Source: CAZNSX01 sp964575845
GTDB taxonomy: Bacteria; UBA8248; CAZNSX01
DNA: 64,000 nt
Assembly (NCBI GenBank): GCA_964575845.1
Contig: CAZNSX010000001.1
Coordinates: forward strand, 744,001-808,000
Reading direction: 5' to 3'
Shown here: positions 59,732-64,000 of the stretch, piece after piece
How positions within the stretch are numbered: position 1 is the first letter of the stretch
Layout: every line of letters starts with the position of its first letter
The notes under the pieces: model-generated
What the model was told of the DNA's origin: nothing
Seen by the model: only the letters and a program-made list of their open reading frames with translations
The model's database searches: none
Translations under genes and position numbers: made by a program

Positions 59732-60346
59732 CTAACCTTTGAAGAAAGGGTCCGCCTTCCCTTCCTGCTCCTGGCGCCGGATCCTCAGAAGCTCTCGCTG
59801 CCTTTGGAAGATGTACCGCGTGAGGTTCTGCTGGTCAGTGGGATGGATAGCCAGGAACTTCATGAAAAGCCACTGGCCAGGACCCAGACCCTCATCTTCC
59901 TCGGGAGTCCTGGTCTGCACCACCTCGGCTACGCATTTCACGGATGAAGGAGGAACCAGGGGAAGTTCTAGCTGGATGAGCAGCAGGTTTCCGGTGCTCA
60001 CTCGCTGCTGGGCGAAGAAGCGGATTCCCGAGCCGCTGATGTTAACCTTGCTGAGAGCGAACTTCTTTTGCTCCGGCTCCGCCAGGCGACGAAGTTCCCA
60101 AAGGAGATGGTCCAGCTTCTTGTCCAAGATGGAGAGGGCTCGGAAGGTAGGAGACTTGGGGTCGATGGGGCGCCCCCTTTCCTCCAGGAGGTCGGCCACA
60201 GAGCCCAAGGCCGAAGGGGAGGTTTTACCGGACAGGATCTCCTCCCTCACCCGCTCATATTCATTACGGGAGATCAGGCGAAAGGAGAGAGAGAGGAAAT
60301 CGTCGACCCTAACCTGACCCCTTCTCTGAGTTCCCTTCCACTCCAT
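59732..60346 (-). CDS. PilZ-domain protein, probable c-di-GMP receptor
   Basis: The 204 residues carry the c-di-GMP signature in two parts: QRRGQVRVDDFL near the N-terminus (RxxxR) and VNISGSGIRFFAQQRV ([D/N]xSxxG) about 85 residues later. A helical segment, coiled-coil-like, separates the two (LSILDKKLDHLLWELRRLAE), an insertion not usual for minimal PilZ domains. I use the ATG at 60346 with GGAGG eight bases upstream; the longer frame reaches 60397. It is divergent from the small genes at 60487-60839. Confidence 0.85.
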   Translation of the reverse strand: MEWKGTQRRGQVRVDDFLSLSFRLISRNEYERVREEILSGKTSPSALGSVADLLEERGRPIDPKSPTFRALSILDKKLDHLLWELRRLAEPEQKKFALSKVNISGSGIRFFAQQRVSTGNLLLIQLELPLVPPSSVKCVAEVVQTRTPEEDEGLGPGQWLFMKFLAIHPTDQQNLTRYIFQRQRELLRIRRQEQEGKADPFFKG

Positions 60347-60426
60347 AGGTATTCCCTCCAGGAGTGAGAAAATATCACAAGACCCCTCAAAATACAAATC
60401 GGACGATCTGCCCCATTTCGTTAGCC

Positions 60427-60455
60427 TTGACGGGGGGGAGAATATGGATTAATAT
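60427..60455 (+). promoter_or_regulatory. Sigma70-type promoter of the two small genes
   Basis: TTGACG (60427-60432), 17-base spacer, TAATAT (60450-60455). Predicted start is near 60462, about 25 bases before the ATG at 60487. Confidence 0.5.
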
Positions 60456-60486
60456 TCTTATTCGGAAAAGACGCGGAGTGTATTCT

Positions 60487-60678
60487 ATGGCTTCTTCGGG
60501 GCAGAGCATCTCCCAGTGTACTGTCTGCGCTTGGCGCGGTGTTTGCAAGATTAAATACCGCCATGAGACAAGCCCAGCCCTTCATTGCCGTGAGTTCACT
60601 CTGGATGTCTCCCTGAATCTGGGGGATTCTTCTGAGGGTTCCGACCGAGAGGGAGAGGCTCGCGAGGAGGCGAGGTAG
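60487..60678 (+). CDS. Small cysteine-rich protein
   Basis: The 63 residues start MASSGQSISQCTVCAWRGVC and contain HETSPALHCREFTLDVSLNL. Three cysteines form CxxC-x5-C and a fourth follows 16 residues on, so a metal or cluster site is likely. I recall similar short CxxCxWRGxC proteins in deltaproteobacterial genomes, without a function. GGAG lies 9 bases before the ATG. The tail is rich in Glu and Arg. The next small gene starts 2 bases after its stop. Confidence 0.7.
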   Translation: MASSGQSISQCTVCAWRGVCKIKYRHETSPALHCREFTLDVSLNLGDSSEGSDREGEAREEAR

Positions 60679-60680
60679 CC

Positions 60681-60839
60681 GTGTCAAGGAGGGAATTGGA
60701 AATAATCATACTTGCGCTTGTGGGCTACATTTGCCTCTTTTTGGGAATATCCCTGAAGGATGTGAACTACCAGCTCTTTCTTTTCTTAATGGCTGGTATG
60801 TTCTTCCTGGCCATCTTCCGTCCCAAACACTCGCCCTAG
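60681..60839 (+). CDS. 52-residue membrane protein
   Basis: GTG at 60681, with GAGGAGGCGAGG upstream, opens a 52-codon frame ending at TAG (60837-60839). The product has two hydrophobic stretches: LEIIILALVGYICLFLGI and YQLFLFLMAGMFFLAIF, joined by a short polar turn (SLKDVN), ending RPKHSP. This is a two-helix hairpin membrane protein. It is tightly coupled to the cysteine-rich gene. I do not recognise a family. Confidence 0.7.
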   Translation: MSRRELEIIILALVGYICLFLGISLKDVNYQLFLFLMAGMFFLAIFRPKHSP

Positions 60840-60856
60840 CTATTCTTGAAGGGAGT

Positions 60857-60933
60857 GGCGGTGTAGCTCAGTTGGTTAGAGCATGCGGCTCATATCCGCA
60901 GTGTCCGGGGTTCGAATCCCTGCACCGCCACCA
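60857..60933 (+). tRNA. tRNA with anticodon CAU, probably elongator tRNA-Met
   Basis: A 77-base cloverleaf with encoded CCA: acceptor GGCGGTG/CACCGCC, D arm GCTCAGTTGGTTAGAGC, anticodon arm TGCGG-CTCATAT-CCGCA and T arm CGGGGTTCGAATCCCTG. Overall sequence resembles elongator tRNA-Met. tRNA-Ile2, which also has a CAU anticodon before TilS modifies it, cannot be fully excluded, and tilS is the next gene. Confidence 0.95.
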
Positions 60934-61015
60934 AGCTCTTCTGGTTAATCTCTTATTGCATGGGATCCCCTTCGCGGTCCCCCGCGCCAGGGGCGCTTTG
61001 TCCGGCTGAGGGCCC

Positions 61016-62419
61016 ATGGATAGTTTCTCTCGTAAAGTAAGGGAGACCATCCTCCGATACCGGATGGTGAAGGAAGGGGAGCGGGTGGCAGTCGGCGTCT
61101 CGGGCGGCCCTGACAGCATGGCCTGCCTCCATGCCCTCTTCGACCTTAGGGATGAACTGCGAATAGAGCTCGGAGTGGCACACATAAACCACGGGCTGAG
61201 GGGCGCTGAGGCGGATGGAGAAGAGCGCTTTGTGGCGGCGGAGGCGGGGCGTCTGGGGCTTCCCTTCAGGGCGAGGCGCATCGAGGTGGGAAGAGGAGGC
61301 GTGGGGCGTTCCCTTCAGATGAGGGCCCGGGAGGCCCGCTTCAAGGCGTTCGGTGAGGAGCTGAAGGCTTTGGGAGCAGACCGCCTGGCTCTCGGCCACA
61401 CGGCGGATGACCAGGCGGAGACGGTTCTTCTGCGACTCCTGGAGGGGACGGGCCTCAGGGGCCTCTCGGCAATGGCCCCCGTAAGAGAGGGTTGGATAAT
61501 AAGGCCTCTCATCGAGAGGAGCCGCCGGGAGGTGGAAGAGTTTCTTGAGAGGCGAGGGCTCCCCTCCTGCCAGGATCCCACCAATCTTAAGCCCTTCTAC
61601 GCGCGAAACAGGCTCAGGCTTGAGGTTCTACCCCTACTCAAGGAGAAGTATAATCCCGCGCTCATCCCCGCCCTCTGCCGCCTGGCGACCCTGGCACGGG
61701 AGGATGAGGAATACCTGACGGGAATAGCTCGGGAGAGGCTTGAAGCTCTCGCCAGGCGGGGTTCAGGCCTGGAGCTTGAGCTGGAGAGCCTTCTTGACCT
61801 CCCGAAGGCCCTCATGAGTAGAGTTCTCAGGGAGGCCATAAGGGAACTCAAAGGAAATCTCCAGGGAATCTCCTGGAGACATGTGGATAGCCTGAAGCGA
61901 CTCATCTCTTCTGGGGGACCTTCCAAGCGCCTCTCCCTCCCGGGAGGGCTCGTGGCCGAGAGAAGCTATGGTCGCTTGAGGCTCTTCGTCCCGAGGACCG
62001 AGCGCGCCCCCGAGGCCCTCGCCCTCAATCTCTCGGGCGAGAGCTATTTTGGCCCCTGGTTTTTCCGGTGCCGGAGACTCAGGGCCGAAGAGGAAGATGC
62101 TAAACCCCGACCGGGCATGCCCCTCACGGCCTGGCTTGATACCGAAAGGGCGGGGGGACAGCTTTTTGTCAGGACCCGAAGGCCGGGTGACTGCTTCCGT
62201 CCCCTGGGCATGAGGGGTAGAAGAAAGCTCAAGGATTTTTTCATAGACCTAAAGGTGCCTCCCTCCCACCGGGAGGAGCTACCTCTCGTCGTCGGAGAAA
62301 AGGGGGTCCTCTGGGTTGTGGGCTATCGCATAAGCGCCGAGGTCAGGCTCACAGAAGAGAGCCGCGAGGTACTAAGAATCGATGCCGAAGGGCCTCTCGC
62401 CCCGGAGAGAACTCGCTGA
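61016..62419 (+). CDS. tilS: tRNA(Ile)-lysidine synthase
   Basis: Adds lysine to C34 of tRNA-Ile2, changing its decoding from AUG to AUA. The PP-loop VGVSGGPDSMACLHAL is near residue 25, HINHGLRG follows, and ALGHTADDQAETVLLRLLEG is present. The C-terminal TilS domain has RTRRPGDCFRPLGMRGRRKL. Length of 467 residues is normal. The tilS-ftsH order is widespread. Confidence 0.97.
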   Translation: MDSFSRKVRETILRYRMVKEGERVAVGVSGGPDSMACLHALFDLRDELRIELGVAHINHGLRGAEADGEERFVAAEAGRLGLPFRARRIEVGRGGVGRSLQMRAREARFKAFGEELKALGADRLALGHTADDQAETVLLRLLEGTGLRGLSAMAPVREGWIIRPLIERSRREVEEFLERRGLPSCQDPTNLKPFYARNRLRLEVLPLLKEKYNPALIPALCRLATLAREDEEYLTGIARERLEALARRGSGLELELESLLDLPKALMSRVLREAIRELKGNLQGISWRHVDSLKRLISSGGPSKRLSLPGGLVAERSYGRLRLFVPRTERAPEALALNLSGESYFGPWFFRCRRLRAEEEDAKPRPGMPLTAWLDTERAGGQLFVRTRRPGDCFRPLGMRGRRKLKDFFIDLKVPPSHREELPLVVGEKGVLWVVGYRISAEVRLTEESREVLRIDAEGPLAPERTR

Positions 62420-62435
62420 TGGCACCATTTTTGTA

Positions 62436-62465
62436 TTGATGCGAAAGGGCTCCAGCTGGTAGAAT
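62436..62465 (+). promoter_or_regulatory. Possible promoter of ftsH
   Basis: TTGATG (62436-62441), 18-base spacer, TAGAAT (62460-62465), about 50 bases before the ftsH ATG. Confidence 0.42.
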
Positions 62466-62515
62466 TGTTTTGTCCAAGATTTCTGTAGGCGCCCGAACTG
62501 TGAGACGCATAAGGC

Positions 62516-64000
62516 ATGAATCAGTTCTATAAAAACCTGGCCCTCTGGGTGGTCATAGGCTTGATCATGATAGCCCTATTTCAGCTCTTCGGCGGAAGCC
62601 GAACACCCGAGCGAAAAATAATCTACAGCCAGTTCTTGCAAGCGCTGGAGGAGGGCCATGTGAGTGAGGTCACCATCCAGGGGGATAACATCCGGGGACG
62701 TTACACAGACGGAAAAATCTTCACCAGCTATGCCCCTAAAGACCCAGAGCTCATAAACCTTCTCCGCCAGAGGGGAGTTAGCATCCGGGTGGAGCCAGTG
62801 GAGCGGGCATCCTGGTACATGAACCTCCTCCTTTCCTGGTTCCCCATGTTGCTGCTGCTGGGGATCTGGATCTTCTTCATGCGGCAGATGCAGAGCGGGG
62901 GGAGCAAAGCCCTCTCCTTCGGCAAGAGCAAGGCGAGACTTCTTTCCGACCAGAAGAAGAAGGCTACCTTTAAGGACGTGGCGGGCATCGATGAGGCTAA
63001 GGATGAGCTGGAGGAGATAATAGAATTTCTGAAGGATCCTCAGAAATTTCAGAAGTTGGGGGGCAAGATCCCCAAGGGGGTTCTCCTCATGGGCCCCCCG
63101 GGCACTGGGAAAACTCTGCTGGCACGGGCTATTGCGGGAGAGGCCGATGTGCCGTTTTTCAGCATCTCTGGCTCTGATTTTGTGGAGATGTTTGTGGGCG
63201 TGGGTGCCTCCCGGGTGCGGGACCTTTTCGAGCAGGGCAAAAAGAATGCTCCCTGCATCATCTTCATGGATGAGATCGATGCCGTCGGCCGCCACCGGGG
63301 AGCCGGCCTGGGGGGAGGGCACGATGAGAGGGAACAGACCCTGAACCAGCTCCTGGTCGAGATGGACGGGTTTGAGTCCAATGAAGGTGTCATCCTCATT
63401 GCCGCCACCAACCGCCCCGATGTACTCGATCCAGCGCTCCTGCGGCCGGGGAGGTTTGACCGGCAGGTGGTGGTTCCCAGGCCTGATATCCGCGGCCGGC
63501 AGGGAATCCTGGAGGTTCACACGAAGAATATATCCCTGGCCGATGATGTGGACCTCTCCATCATTTCCCGGGGCACGCCCGGGTTTGCCGGGGCAGACCT
63601 CGCCAATCTCGTGAACGAGGCCGCCCTGCTGGCGGCGCGTCAAGATAAGGCCTTCGTGGAGATGGAGGACTTCGAGACCGCCAAGGACAAGGTCATGATG
63701 GGGACCGAGCGGCGCAGCATGATCATCAGCGAGGAGGAGAAGCACAGCACCGCATACCACGAGGCGGGCCACACTCTTGTGGCGAAGCTCATCCCGGGCA
63801 CCGACCCCATCCACAAGGTGACAATCATCCCCCGGGGCATGGCCCTGGGGCTCACCCAGCAGCTTCCCATCGATGAGAAACATAACTACCCCAAGGAATA
63901 CCTCATGAACAACCTGGCCATCCTCATGGGGGGCCGGGCGGCGGAAGAGGTGGCCCTTGGGAGCCCGACCACTGGGGCCGGGAACGATATCGAAAGGGTC
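62516..64000 (+). CDS. ftsH: ATP-dependent zinc metalloprotease FtsH (3' end beyond window)
   Basis: Membrane AAA+ protease for quality control and LPS-enzyme turnover. Two N-terminal membrane helices (about 8-25 and 100-120) enclose a periplasmic domain. The AAA module has Walker A GPPGTGKTLLARAI, Walker B IIFMDEIDAVG and the SRH block ATNRPDVLDPALLRPGRFD. The protease zinc motif HEAGH is near residue 420. The frame is open to the last base of the window (495 codons). Confidence 0.98.
   Translation, partial: MNQFYKNLALWVVIGLIMIALFQLFGGSRTPERKIIYSQFLQALEEGHVSEVTIQGDNIRGRYTDGKIFTSYAPKDPELINLLRQRGVSIRVEPVERASWYMNLLLSWFPMLLLLGIWIFFMRQMQSGGSKALSFGKSKARLLSDQKKKATFKDVAGIDEAKDELEEIIEFLKDPQKFQKLGGKIPKGVLLMGPPGTGKTLLARAIAGEADVPFFSISGSDFVEMFVGVGASRVRDLFEQGKKNAPCIIFMDEIDAVGRHRGAGLGGGHDEREQTLNQLLVEMDGFESNEGVILIAATNRPDVLDPALLRPGRFDRQVVVPRPDIRGRQGILEVHTKNISLADDVDLSIISRGTPGFAGADLANLVNEAALLAARQDKAFVEMEDFETAKDKVMMGTERRSMIISEEEKHSTAYHEAGHTLVAKLIPGTDPIHKVTIIPRGMALGLTQQLPIDEKHNYPKEYLMNNLAILMGGRAAEEVALGSPTTGAGNDIERV

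Noticed and set aside
1..64000. CRISPR arrays, insertion sequences, prophage or rRNA genes
   Set aside because: I saw no regularly spaced repeats, transposase or phage structural genes, and no rRNA sequence. XerC at 3266 sits in housekeeping synteny and is not an integrase.

Overview
This window is a near-complete backbone stretch of a Gram-negative bacterial chromosome with high G+C, almost wall-to-wall coding. Gene order points to an uncultivated lineage related to the old Deltaproteobacteria (Desulfobacterota) or NC10/Nitrospirota. Evidence includes dprA-topA-trmFO-xerC-hslVU-argB-argF, mreBCD-mrdA-rodA followed by a B12-type radical SAM protein and rng, and ccsA/hemX-hemA-hemC-cobA/hemD. 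The placement is inference from synteny; no rRNA gene lies in the window. The cell envelope is diderm (OprB-type porin, lipoprotein, periplasmic chaperone).

Layout. 1-9.6 kb, minus: housekeeping run from a CpoB-like lipoprotein through DNA uptake/topology (dprA, topA), tRNA methylation (trmFO), chromosome resolution (xerC), the HslUV protease and arginine biosynthesis. 9.7-19.4 kb, minus: the elongasome operon mreBCD-mrdA-rodA and a radical SAM/rng pair. 19.6-23 kb: a PpiD/SurA-like foldase, an orphan 4x[4Fe-4S] protein and thiD. 23.5-30 kb, minus: a tightly coupled glycan operon (GT2, asnB, a 35-codon ORF, two methyltransferases, a GT39-like enzyme). 30.2-33.7 kb: porin, FTR1 iron permease, Alvin-type ferredoxin. 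33.8-40.3 kb, minus: an unusual operon of cAMP phosphodiesterase, class I adenylate cyclase, GT4, SDR epimerase and a degenerate receiver/DHp protein. 40.4-47.5 kb, plus: one tetrapyrrole operon serving heme, siroheme and anaerobic cobalamin synthesis.

47.6-54 kb is an accessory patch: three cupins, an intact TPP enzyme beside a decayed paralogue fragment, an isopropylmalate/tartrate-dehydrogenase-like gene and an AT-rich gene of unknown function. 54-57.3 kb, minus: trpB2-gltX-tRNA-Gln-tRNA-Glu, whose promoter shares a palindromic -35 region with a divergent promoter. 57.5-64 kb: an MFS permease, an amidohydrolase, a PilZ protein, two very small genes, tRNA-Met, tilS and ftsH (cut by the window end).

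Several genes form functional chains. HemA consumes Glu-tRNA made by GltX; HemC, HemD and CobA lead to precorrin-2 for the siroheme and cobalamin enzymes. The adenylate cyclase and its neighbouring phosphodiesterase form a complete cAMP make/break pair. I saw no CRISPR array, insertion sequence or prophage. All family assignments come from reading motifs by eye, without database searches.
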